64,000 nt of DNA from Prosapia bicincta (Eukaryota > Arthropoda > Insecta > Hemiptera > Cercopidae), in NCBI GenBank assembly GCA_036971475.1, contig JBAIZL010000005.1:251067823-251131822 (forward strand). Reading direction: 5' to 3'. Under the pieces are notes generated by a model. The model made no database searches, was not told where the DNA came from, and saw nothing but the letters and a program-made list of their open reading frames with translations. Each line of letters starts with the position of its first letter. Within the stretch, counting starts at the first letter, position 1. Position numbers and translations under genes: made by a program. This document shows positions 53,843 to 64,000 of the stretch, piece by piece.

Positions 53843-56800
53843 CTAGTATTCCTAGTAATATAATACTAAACTAGTAATAACTAATACTTAAATATGGAGG
53901 TAGTAATAAGTTAGTATTATTACTTTACTATAAGTATTCCTTAATAGTAGTAGTTATTAGTATTCGTAGTAATAAAATACTAAAATTGTAACAACTAATA
54001 CCTAAATAAGTAAGTAGTAATAAGTTAGTATTATTACTTTACTATAAGTATTCCTTAATAGTAGTAGTTATTAGTATTCCTAGTAATAAAATACTAAAAT
54101 AGTAACAACTAATACCTAAATAAGTAAGTAGTAATAAGTTAGTATTATTACTTTACTATAAGTATTCCTTAATAGTAGTAGTTATTAGTATTCCTAGCAA
54201 TGAAATACTAAAATAGTAACGACTAATACCTAAATAAGTAAGTAGTAATAAGTTAGTATTATTACTTTACTATAAGTATTCCTTCATAGTAGTAGTTATT
54301 AGTATTCCTAGTAATAAAATACTAAAATAGTAACAACTAATACTTAAATAAGTAAGTAGTAATAAGTTAGTATTATTATTTTAATATAAGTATTCCTTAA
54401 TAGTAGTAGTTATTAGTAGTCCTAGTAATAAAATTTTAAAATACTAAAATAGTAATAACTAATACTTAAATAAGTAGGTAGTAATAAGTTAGTATTATTA
54501 CTTTACTATAAGTAATCCTTAATAGTAGTAGTTATTAGTATTCCTAGTAATAAAATACTAAAATAGTAACAACTAATACCTAAATAAGTAAGTAGTAATA
54601 AGTTAGTATTATTACTTTACTATAAGTATTCCTTAATAGTAGTAGTTATTAGTATTCCTAGTAATAAAATACTAAAATAGTAACAAATAATACCTAAATA
54701 AGTAAGTAGTAATAAGTTAGTATTATTACTTTACTATAAGTATTCCTTAATAGTAGTAGTTATTAGTATTCTTAGTAATAAAATACTAAAATAGTAACAA
54801 CTAATACCTAAATAAGTCAGTAGTAATAAGTTAGTATTATTACTTTACTATAAGTATTCCTTCATAGTAGTAGTTATTAGTATTCCTAGTAATAAAATAC
54901 TAAAATAGTAACAACTAATACTTAAATATCTAAGTAGTAATAAGTTAGTATTATTATTTTACTGTAAGTATTCCTTAATAGTAGTAGTTATTAGTATTCC
55001 TAGTAATAAAATACTAAAATACTAAAATAGTAATAACTAATACCTAAATAAGTAGGTAGTAATAAGTTAGTATTATTACTTTACTATAAGTATTCCTTAA
55101 TAGTAGTAGTTATTAGTATTCCTAGTAATAAAATACTAAAATAGTAACAACTAATACCTAAATAAGTAAGTAGTAATAAGTTAGTATTATTACTTTACTA
55201 TAAGTATTCCTTAATAGTAGTAGTTATTAGTATTCCTAGTAATAAAATACTAAAATAGTAACAAATAATACCTAAATAAGTAAGTAGTAATAAGTTAGTA
55301 TTATTACTTTACTATAAGTATTCCTTAATAGTAGTAGTTATTAGTATTCCTAGTAATAAAAAACTAAAATAGTAACAACTAATACCTAAATAAGTAAGTA
55401 GTAATAAGTTAGTATTATTACTTTACTATAAGTATTCCTTAATAGTAGTAGTTAATAGTATTCCTAGTAATGTAATACTAAAATAGTAATAACTAATACT
55501 TAAATATTGAAGTAGTAATAAGTTAGTATTATTACTTAACTATAAGTATTCCTTAATAGTAGTAGTTATTAGTATTCCTAGTAATAAAATACTAAAATAG
55601 TAACAACTAATAACTAAATAAGTAAGTAGTAATAAGTTAGTATTATTACTTTACTATAAGTATTCCTTAATAGTAGTAGTTATTAGTATTCCTAGCAATG
55701 AAATACTAAAATAGTAACGACTAATACCTAAATAAGTAAGTAGTAATAAGTTAGTATTATTACTTTACTATAAGTATTCCTTAATAGTAGTAGTTATTAG
55801 TATTCCTAGTAATAAAATACTAAAATAGTAACAACTAATACTTAAATAAGTAAGTAGTAATAAGTTAGTATTATTATTTTACTACAAGTATTCCTTAATA
55901 GTAGTAGTTATTAGTATTCCTAGTAATAAAATACTAAAATACTAAAATAGTAATAACTAATACTTAAATAAGTAGGTAGTAATAAGTTAGTATTATTACT
56001 TTACTATAAGTATTCCTTAATAGTAGTAGTTATTAGTATTCCTAGTAATAAAATACTATAATAGTAATAACTAATGCCTAAATAAGTAAGTAGTAATAAG
56101 TTAGTATTATTACTTTACTATAAGTATTCCTTAATAGTAGTAGTTATTAGTATTCCTAGTTATAAAATACTAAAATAGTAATAACTAATACTTAATAAGT
56201 AAGTAGTAAGAAGTTAGTATTATTACTTTACTATAAGTATTCCTTAATAGTAGTAGTTATTAGTATTCCTAGTAATAAAATACTAAAATAGTAACAACTA
56301 ATACCTAAATAAGTAAGTAGTAATAAGTTAGTATTATTACTTTACTATAAGTATTCCTTAATAGTAGTAGTTATTAGTATTCCTAGTAATAAAATACTAA
56401 AATAGTAACAACTAATACCTAAATAAGTATGTAGTAATAAGTTAGTATTATTACTTTACTATAAGTATTCCTTAATAGTAGTAGTTACTAGTATTCCTAG
56501 TAATAAAATACTAAAATACTAAAATAGTAATAACTAATACCTAAATAAGTAGGTAGTAATAAGTTAGTATTTTTACTTTACTATAAGTATTCCTTAATAG
56601 TAGTAGTTATTAGTATTCCTAGTAATAAAATACTAAAATAGTAACAACTAATACCTAAATAAGTAAGTAGTAATAAGTTAGTATTATTACTTTACTATAA
56701 GTATTCCTTAATAGTGGTAGTTATTAGTATTCCTAGTAATAAAATACTAAAATAGTAATAACTAATACTTAAATAAGGAAGTAGTAATAAGTTAGTATTA

Positions 56801-57293
56801 TTACTTTACTATAAGTATTCCTTAATAGTAGTAGTTATTAGTATTCCTAGTAATAAAATACTAAAATAGTAATAACTAATACCTAAATAAGTAAGTAGTA
56901 ATAAGTTAGTAATATTACTTTACTATAAGTATTCCTTAATAGTGGTAGTTATTAGTATTCCTAGTAATGAAATACTAAAATAGTAATAACTAATACCTAA
57001 ATAAGTAAGTAGTAATAAGTTAGTATTATTACTTTACTATAAGTATTCCTTAATAGTAGTAGTTATTAGTATTCGTAGTAATAAAATACTAATATAGTAA
57101 CAACTAATACTTGAATAAGTAGGTAGTAATAAGTTAGTATTATTACTTTACTATAAGTATTCCTTAATAGTAGTAGTTATTAGTATTCCTAGCAATGAAA
57201 TACTAAAATAGTAACGACTAATACCTAAATAAGTAAGTAGTAATAAGTTAGTATTATTACTTTACTATAAGTATTCCTTAATAGTAGTAGTTA
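53537..57293 (+). repeat. 4,371-bp-offset duplication, right copy
   Basis: This is the partner of 49,166-52,922. It ends where ACTAGTTTTC begins at 57,293, a variant of the ACTAGTATTC monomer that then enters the 1,148-bp duplication. The 4,371-bp period is the sum of 3,451 and 920, reflecting an extra nested 8-monomer duplication in the interval between the copies. Confidence 0.84.
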
Positions 57294-59370
57294 CTAGTTT
57301 TCCTAGTAATATAATACTAAACTAGTAATAACTAATACTTAAATATGGAAGTAGTAATAAGTTAGTATTATTACTTTACTATAAGTATTCCTTAATAGTA
57401 GTAGTTATTAGTATTCCTAGTAATAAAATACTAAAATTGTAACAACTAATACCTAAATAAGTAAGTAGTAATAAGTTAGTATTATTACTTTACTATAAGT
57501 ATTCCTTAATAGTAGTAGTTATTAGTATTCCTAGTAATAAAATACTAAAATAGTAACAACTAATACCTAAATAAGTATGTAGTAATAAGTTAGTATTATT
57601 ACTTTACTACAAGTATTCCTTAATAGTAGTAGTTATTAGTATTCCTAGCAATGAAATACTAAAATAGTAACGACTAATACCTAAATAAGTAAGTAGTAAT
57701 AAGTTAGTATTACTACTTTACTATAAGTATTCCTTCATAGTAGTAGTTATTAGTATTCCTAGTAATAAAATACTAAAATAGTAACAACTAATACTTAAAT
57801 AAGTAAGTAGTAATAAGTTAGTATTATTATTTTAATATAAGTATTCCTTAATAGTAGTAGTTATTAGTAGTCCTAGTAATAAAATTTTAAAATACTAAAA
57901 TAGTAATAACTAATACTTAAATAAGTAGGTAGTAATAAGTTAGTATTATTACTTTACTATAAGTATTCCTTAATAGTAGTAGTTATTAGTATTCCTAGTA
58001 ATAAAATACTAAAATAGTAACAACTAATACCTAAATAAGTAAGTAGTAATAAGTTAGTATTATTACTTTACTATAAGTATTCCTTAATAGTAGTAGTTAT
58101 TAGTATTCCTAGTAATAAAATACTAAAATAGTAACAAATAATACCTAAATAAGTAAGTAGTAATAAGTTAGTATTATTACTTTACTATAAGTATTCCTTA
58201 ATAGTAGTAGTTATTAGTATTCGTAGTAATAAAATACTAATATAGTAACAACTAATACTTGAATAAGTAGGTAGTAATAAGTTAGTATTATTACTTTACT
58301 ATAAGTATTCCTTAATAGTAGTAGTTATTAGTATTCCTAGCAATGAAATACTAAAATAGTAACGACTAATACCTAAATAAGTAAGTAGTAATAAGTTAGT
58401 ATTATTACTTTACTATAAGTATTCCTTAATAGTAGTAGTTACTAGTTTTCCTAGTAATATAATACTAAACTAGTAATAACTAATACTTAAATATGGAAGT
58501 AGTAATAAGTTAGTATTATTACTTTACTATAAGTATTCCTTAATAGTAGTAGTTATTAGTATTCCTAGTAATAAAATACTAAAATTGTAACAACTAATAC
58601 CTAAATAAGTAAGTAGTAATAAGTTAGTATTATTACTTTACTATAAGTATTCCTTAATAGTAGTAGTTATTAGTATTCCTAGTAATAAAATACTAAAATA
58701 GTAACAACTAATACCTAAATAAGTATGTAGTAATAAGTTAGTATTATTACTTTACTACAAGTATTCCTTAATAGTAGTAGTTATTAGTATTCCTAGCAAT
58801 GAAATACTAAAATAGTAACGACTAATACCTAAATAAGTAAGTAGTAATAAGTTAGTATTACTACTTTACTATAAGTATTCCTTCATAGTAGTAGTTATTA
58901 GTATTCCTAGTAATAAAATACTAAAATAGTAACAACTAATACTTAAATAAGTAAGTAGTAATAAGTTAGTATTATTATTTTAATATAAGTATTCCTTAAT
59001 AGTAGTAGTTATTAGTAGTCCTAGTAATAAAATTTTAAAATACTAAAATAGTAATAACTAATACTTAAATAAGTAGGTAGTAATAAGTTAGTATTATTAC
59101 TTTACTATAAGTATTCCTTAATAGTAGTAGTTATTAGTATTCCTAGTAATAAAATACTAAAATAGTAACAACTAATACCTAAATAAGTAAGTAGTAATAA
59201 GTTAGTATTATTACTTTACTATAAGTATTCCTTAATAGTAGTAGTTATTAGTATTCCTAGTAATAAAATACTAAAATAGTAACAAATAATACCTAAATAA
59301 GTAAGTAGTAATAAGTTAGTATTATTACTTTACTATAAGTATTCCTTAATAGTAGTAGTTATTAGTATTC
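56991..59370 (+). repeat. Tandem duplication, offset 1,148 bp (10 monomers)
   Basis: 56,991-58,222 matches 58,139-59,370 at offset 1,148, which is 10 x 114 + 8. Shared rare markers are ATTCGTAG (57,071 and 58,219), ACTAGTTTTC (57,293 and 58,441), AAATTG, AAGTATGTAG, TTTACTACAAG and TTACTACTTTAC. I saw no differences. The divergence of the outer flanks sets the boundaries: ACAAATAAT against ATAACTAAT on the left, ATTCTTAG against ATTCGTAG on the right. Confidence 0.86.
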
Positions 59371-61806
59371 TTAGTAATAAAATACTAAAATAGTAACAAC
59401 TAATACCTAAATAAGTCAGTAGTAATAAGTTAGTATTATTACTTTACTATAAGTATTCCTTCATAGTAGTAGTTATTAGTATTCCTAGTAATAAAATACT
59501 AAAATAGTAACAACTAATACTTAAATAAGTAAGTAGTAATAAGTTAGTATTATTATTTTACTGTAAGTATTCCTTAATAGTAGTAGTTATTAGTATTCCT
59601 AGTAATAAAATACTAAAATACTAAAATAGTAATAACTAATACCTAAATAAGTAGGTAGTAATAAGTTAGTATTATTACTTTACTATAAGTATTCCTTAAT
59701 AGTAGTAGTTATTAGTATTCCTAGTAATAAAATACTAAAATAGTAACAACTAATACCTAAATAAGTAAGTAGTAATAAGTTAGTACTATTACTTTACTAT
59801 ATATATTCCTTAATAGTAGTTATTAGTATTCCTAGTAATAAAATACTAAAATAGTAACAAATAATACCTAAATAAGTAAGTAGTAATAAGTTAGTATTAT
59901 TACTTTACTATAAGTATTCCTTAATAGTAGTAGTTATTAGTATTCCTAGTAATAAAAAACTAAAATAGTAACAACTAATACCTAAATAAGTAAGTAGTAA
60001 TAAGTTAGTATTATTACTTTACTATAAGTATTCCTTAATAGTAGTAGTTAATAGTATTCCTAGTAATGTAATACTAAAATAGTAATAACTAATACTTAAA
60101 TATTGAAGCAGTAATAAGTTAGTATTATTACTTTACTATAAGTATTCCTTAATAGTAGTAGTTATTAGTATTCCTAGTAATAAAATACTAAAATTGTAAC
60201 AACTAATACCTAAATAAGTAAGTAGTAATAAGTTAGTATTATTACTTTACTATAAGTATTCCTTAATAGTAGTAGTTATTAGTATTCCTAGTAATAAAAT
60301 ACTAAAATAGTAACAACTAATACCTAAATAAGTAAGTAGTAATAAGTTAGTATTATTACTTTACTATAAGTATTCCTTAATAGTAGTAGTTATTAGTATT
60401 CCTAGCAATGAAATACTAAAATAGTAACGACTAATACCTAAATAAGTAAGTAGTAATAAGTTAGTATTATTACTTTACTATAAGTATTCCTTCATAGTAG
60501 TAGTTATTAGTATTCCTAGTAATAAAATACTAAAATAGTAACAACTAATACTTAAATAAGTAAGTAGTAATAAGTTAGTATTATTATTTTAATATAAGTA
60601 TTCCTTAATAGTAGTAGTTATTAGTAGTCCTAGTAATAAAATTTTAAAATACTAAAATAGTAATAACTAATACTTAAATAAGTAGGTAGTAATAAGTTAG
60701 TATTATTACTTTACTATAAGTATTCCTTAATAGTAGTAGTTATTAGTATTCCTAGTAATAAAATACTAAAATAGTAACAACTAATACCTAAATAAGTAAG
60801 TAGTAATAAGTTAGTGTTATTACTTTACTATAAGTATTCCTTAATAGTAGTAGTTATTAGTATTCCTAGTAATAAAATACTAAAATAGTAACAAATAATA
60901 CCTAAATAAGTAAGTAGTAATAAGTTAGTATTATTACTTTACTATAAGTATTCCTTAATAGTAGTAGTTATTAGTATTCTTAGTAATAAAATACTAAAAT
61001 AGTAACAACTAATACCTAAATAAGTCAGTAGTAATAAGTTAGTATTATTACTTTACTATAAGTATTCCTTCATAGTAGTAGTTATTAGTATTCCTAGTAA
61101 TAAAATACTAAAATAGTAACAACTAATACTTAAATAAGTAAGTAGTAATAAGTTAGTATTATTATTTTACTGTTAGTATTCCTTAATAGTAGTAGTTATT
61201 AGTATTCCTAGTAATAAAATACTAAAATACTAAAATAGTAATAACTAATACCTAAATATGTAGGTAGTAATAAGTTAGTATTATTACTTTACTATAAGTA
61301 TTCCTTAATAGTAGTATTTATTAGTATTCCTAGTAATAAAATACTAAAATAGTAACAACTAATACCTAAATAAGTAAGTAGTATAAAGTTAGTATTATTA
61401 CTTTACTATATATATTCCTTAATAGTAGTAGTTATTAGTATTCCTAGTAATAAAATACTAAAATAGTAACAAATAATACCTAAATAAGTAAGTAGTAATA
61501 AGTTAGTATTATTACTTTACTATAAGTATTCCTTAATAGTAGTAGTTATTAGTATTCCTAGTAATAAAAAACTAAAATAGTAACAACTAATACCTAAATA
61601 AGTAAGTATTAATAAGTTAGTATTATTACTTTACTATAAGTATTCCTTAATAGTAGTAGTTAATAGTATTCCTAGTAATGTAATACTAAAATAGTAATAA
61701 CTAATACTTAAATATTGAAGTAGTAATAAGTTAGTATTATTACTTTACTATAAGTATTCCTTAATAGTAGTAGTTATTAGTATTCCTAGTAATAAAATAC
61801 TAAAAT
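58862..61806 (+). repeat. Older tandem duplication, offset 1,609 to 1,612 bp (14 monomers)
   Basis: 58,862-60,194 aligns with 60,471-61,806. The offset is 1,609 (14 x 114 + 16 - 3) before the 3-bp deletion near 59,820 and 1,612 after it. Markers in common are TTCATAG (58,884 and 60,493), the AAATTTTAAAATAC monomer, GTAAGTCAG, ACTGTAAG/ACTGTTAG (59,561 and 61,170) and ATAGTATTCCTAGTAATG. Private changes are more frequent than in neighbouring duplications, for example GTACTATT near 59,785, GTGTTATT near 60,816, AAATATGTAGG near 61,255, GTATTTATT near 61,316 and GTATAAAG near 61,381. This event is therefore older. Confidence 0.8.
59770..59880 (+). repeat. 111-bp monomer with 3-bp deletion
   Basis: TTAATAGTAGTAGTTATT has lost one GTA triplet, giving TTAATAGTAGTTATT and a 111-bp unit. 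It also has GTACTATTAC and TATATATTCC changes. The paired copy at +1,609 near 61,380-61,490 has TATATATTCC but keeps the triplet, so the deletion followed the duplication and explains why the offset changes from 1,609 to 1,612. Confidence 0.88.
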
Positions 61807-63099
61807 AGTAACAACTAATAACTAAATAAGTAAGTAGTAATAAGTTAGTATTATTACTTTACTATAAGTATTCCTTAATAGTAGTAGTTATTAGTATTCC
61901 TAGCAATGAAATACTAAAATAGTAACGACTAATACCTAAATAAGTAAGTAGTAATAAGTTAGTATTATTACTTTACTATAAGTATTCCTTAATAGTAGTA
62001 GTTATTAGTATTCCTCTGAATAAAATACTAAAATAGTAACAACCAATACCTAAATAAGTAAGTAGTAATAAGTTAGTATTATGACTTTACTATAAGTATT
62101 CCTTAATAGTAGTAGTTATTAGTATACCTAGTAATAAAATACTAAAATAGTAACAACTAATACTTAAATAAGTAAGTAGTAATAAGTTAGTATTATTATT
62201 TTACTACAAGTATTCCTTAATAGTAGTAGTTATTAGTATTCCTAGTAATAAAATACTAAAATACTAAAATAGTAATAACTAATACTTAAATAAGTAGGTA
62301 GTAATAAGTTAGTATTATTACTTTACTATAAGTATTCCTTAATAGTAGTAGTTATTAGTATTCCTAGTAATAAAATACTATAATAGTAATAACTAATGCC
62401 TAAATAAGTAAGTAGTAATAAGTTAGTATTATTACTTTACTATAAGTATTCCTTAATAGTAGTAGTTATTAGTATTCCTAGTTATAAAATACTAAAATAG
62501 TAATAACTAATACTTAATAAGTAAGTAGTAAGAAGTTAGTATTATTACTTTACTATAAGTATTCCTTAATAGTAGTAGTTATTAGTATTCCTAGTAATAA
62601 AATACTAAAATAGTAACAACTAATACCTAAATAAGTAAATAGTAATAAGTTAGTATTATTACTTTACTATAAGTATTCCTTAATAGTAGTAGTTATTAGT
62701 ATTCCTAGTAATAAAATACTAAAATAGTAATAACTAACACCTAAATAAGTAAGTAGTAATAAGTTAGTATTATTACTTTACTATAAGTATTCCTTAATAG
62801 TGGTAGTTATTAGTATTCCTAGTAATAAAATACTAAAATAGTAATAACTAATACTTAAATAAGGAAGTAGTAATAAGTTAGTATTATTACTTTACTATAA
62901 GTATTCCTTAATAGTAGTAGTTATTAGTATTCCTAGTAATAAAATACTAAAATAGTAATAACTAATACCTAAATAAGTAAGTAGTAATAAGTTAGTACTA
63001 TTACTTTACTATAGGTATTCCTTAATAGTGGTAGTTATTAGTATTCCTAGTAATGAAATACTAAAATAGTAATAACTAATACCTAAATAAGTAAGTAGT

Positions 63100-64000
63100 A
63101 ATAAGTTAGTATTATTACTTTACTATAAGTATTCCTTAATAGTAGTAGTTATTAGTATTCCTAGAAATAAAATACTAAAATAGTAACAACTAATACCTAA
63201 ATAAGTAAGTAGTGATAAGTTAGTGTTATTACTTTACTATAAGTATTCCTTAATAGTAGTAGGTATTAGTATTCCTAGTAATAAAATACTAAAATAATAA
63301 CAACTAATACCTAAATAAGTAAGTAGTAATAAGTTAGTATTATTACTTTCCTATAAGTATTCCTTAATAGTAGTAGTTATTAGTATTCCTAGTAATAAAA
63401 TACTAAAATAGTAACAACTAGTACCTAAATAAGTATGTAGTAATAAGTTAGTATTATTACTTTACTATAAGTATTCCTTAATAGTAGTAGTTACTAGTAT
63501 TCCTAGTAATAAAATACTAATATAGTAACAACTAATACTTGAATAAGTAAGTAGTAATAAGTTAGTATTATTACTTTACTATAAGTATTCCTTAATAGTA
63601 GTAGTTATTAGTATTCCTAGTAATAAAATACTAAAATAGTAACAACTAATACCTAAATAAGTAAGTAGTAATAAGTTAGTATTATTACTTTACTATAAGT
63701 ATTCCTTAATAGTAGTAGTTTTTAGTATTCCTAGTAATAAAATACTAAAATAGTAACAACTAATACCTAAATAAGTAAGTAGTATTAAGTTAGTATTATT
63801 ACTTTACTATTAGTATTCCTTAATAGTAGTAGTTATTAGTATTCCTAGTAATAAAATACTAAAATAGTAACAACTAATACCTAAATAAGTAAGTAGTAAT
63901 AAGTTAGTATTATTACTTTGCTATAAGTATTCCTTAAAAGTAGTAGATATTAGTATTCCTAGTAATAAAATACTAAAATAGTAACAACTAATACCTAAAT
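63100..64000 (+). repeat. Marker-poor terminal segment with many private substitutions
   Basis: These last eight or so monomers are close to consensus but carry scattered single changes that I did not see repeated in neighbouring copies: AGAAATAAAAT near 63,164, AGTGATAAG near 63,211, TAGGTATTAG near 63,261, AAAATAATAAC near 63,294, AACTAGTACC near 63,418, AGTTTTTAG near 63,719, AGTATTAAG near 63,782, ACTATTAGTATT near 63,809, TTTGCTATA near 63,919 and AGTAGATATT near 63,945. The final monomer (63,894-64,000) is cut by the window edge at its 107th base. Reduced homogenisation is typical near satellite array borders; that an edge is close is inference. Confidence 0.65.

Larger units (their letters stand above)
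1..64000 (+). repeat. 114-bp AT-rich satellite array, whole window
   Basis: The window is one continuous head-to-tail tandem array in a single orientation. The unit start (TAGTAATAAGTTAG) recurs every 114 bases, for example at 1, 115, 229, 343 and 457, and the last start is at 63,894. From base 1 to 63,893 the length equals 558 x 114 plus 36 x 8 (insertion monomers) minus 7 (sum of small indels), so the register is never lost. Consensus G+C is 23 of 114. No unrelated sequence of even one monomer length interrupts the array, and both ends fall inside it. Known families of this kind are eukaryotic (peri)centromeric or heterochromatic satellites. Assignment to a centromere is inference, and I do not recognise a named family or species. 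All of the window's gene-free sequence is accounted for by this repeat. Confidence 0.98.

Noticed and set aside
1..64000. CRISPR array or bacterial iteron cluster
   Set aside because: Units abut directly with no unique spacers of constant length, no cas or rep genes are present, and the array is far longer than any such locus.
1..64000. Protein-coding genes or repeat proteins
   Set aside because: Stops occur in every frame of each 114-bp unit; ATGs lead to peptides of seven codons or fewer. Any longer open stretch produced by an 8-bp frame shift lacks other coding signs.
1..64000. Telomeric or rDNA-spacer repeat
   Set aside because: No short G-rich telomere unit and no rRNA-like sequence is present; the 114-bp unit and its HORs fit a satellite instead.
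1..64000. Monomer built from three ancestral ~38-bp subunits
   Set aside because: Segments 1-40, 41-80 and 81-114 share words such as TTAGTATT and AGTAATAA, but alignments are weak (about 10 of 15 positions at best) and not better than expected from the restricted composition.
1..64000. Inverted segments within the array
   Set aside because: I looked for the reverse-complement unit start (CTAACTTATTACTA) as a run and saw none; orientation is constant.

Overview
The whole 64,000-base window is a single, uninterrupted tandem satellite DNA array. The repeat unit (monomer) is 114 bp and about 20% G+C (12 G and 11 C in the consensus I derived by eye). It runs head to tail in one orientation from the first base to the last. 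I found no protein-coding gene, RNA gene, transposon insertion, unrelated spacer or inversion. Following the monomer start phase through the window gives 558 complete monomers plus a final partial one (63,894-64,000). The arithmetic closes exactly if 36 monomers carry an 8-bp insertion and nine carry small indels of 1-3 bp. Both ends of the window are inside the array, so its true length is unknown. The scale, purity and higher-order structure point to a eukaryotic chromosome in pericentromeric, centromeric or other heterochromatic DNA, assembled from long reads. I do not recognise the monomer as a named family and cannot place the species.

The monomer has internal structure. Three inverted repeats with 8-9 bp stems follow one another at monomer positions 2-24, 26-49 and 57-83. 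The first ~40 bases are nearly invariant. Sequence variation is concentrated in short blocks near positions 41-49, 66-76, 92-93 and 101-113. Variants in these blocks are shared by many monomers and occur in a fixed order, so the array is organised in higher-order repeats (HORs). A clear example is a 17-monomer, 1,946-bp unit at 26,293-28,238. Two HOR vocabularies can be told apart. Type 1 has the GCTATTA, TATGCC, CTCTGAAT and TATGAC marker monomers and dominates to about 48 kb. Type 2 has the ATTCGTAG, ACTAGTATT, AAATTG and AAATTTTAAAATAC markers; it is interspersed on the left and dominates from about 48.6 kb onward.

Region by region, the array is a patchwork of nested duplications of different ages. 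A long-range copy pair joins 2,056-9,438 to 29,032-36,422. Tandem duplications have offsets of 3,771 bp (12.2-19.2 kb), 1,262 bp (19.5-21.9 kb), 1,946 bp (25.7-29.6 kb), 2,410 bp (41.7-46.5 kb, apparently identical), 920 bp nested within 4,371 bp (49.2-57.3 kb), 1,148 bp (57.0-59.4 kb) and 1,609/1,612 bp (58.9-61.8 kb, more diverged). Every offset equals a whole number of 114-bp monomers once the 8-bp insertions and small indels are added, as expected from unequal exchange in register. The last ~0.9 kb is rich in private substitutions and poor in HOR markers, which may mean an array edge lies beyond the window.

Nothing here encodes a biochemical system. The interest lies in the array: its structure-rich monomer, its HOR grammar and its readable history of amplification.
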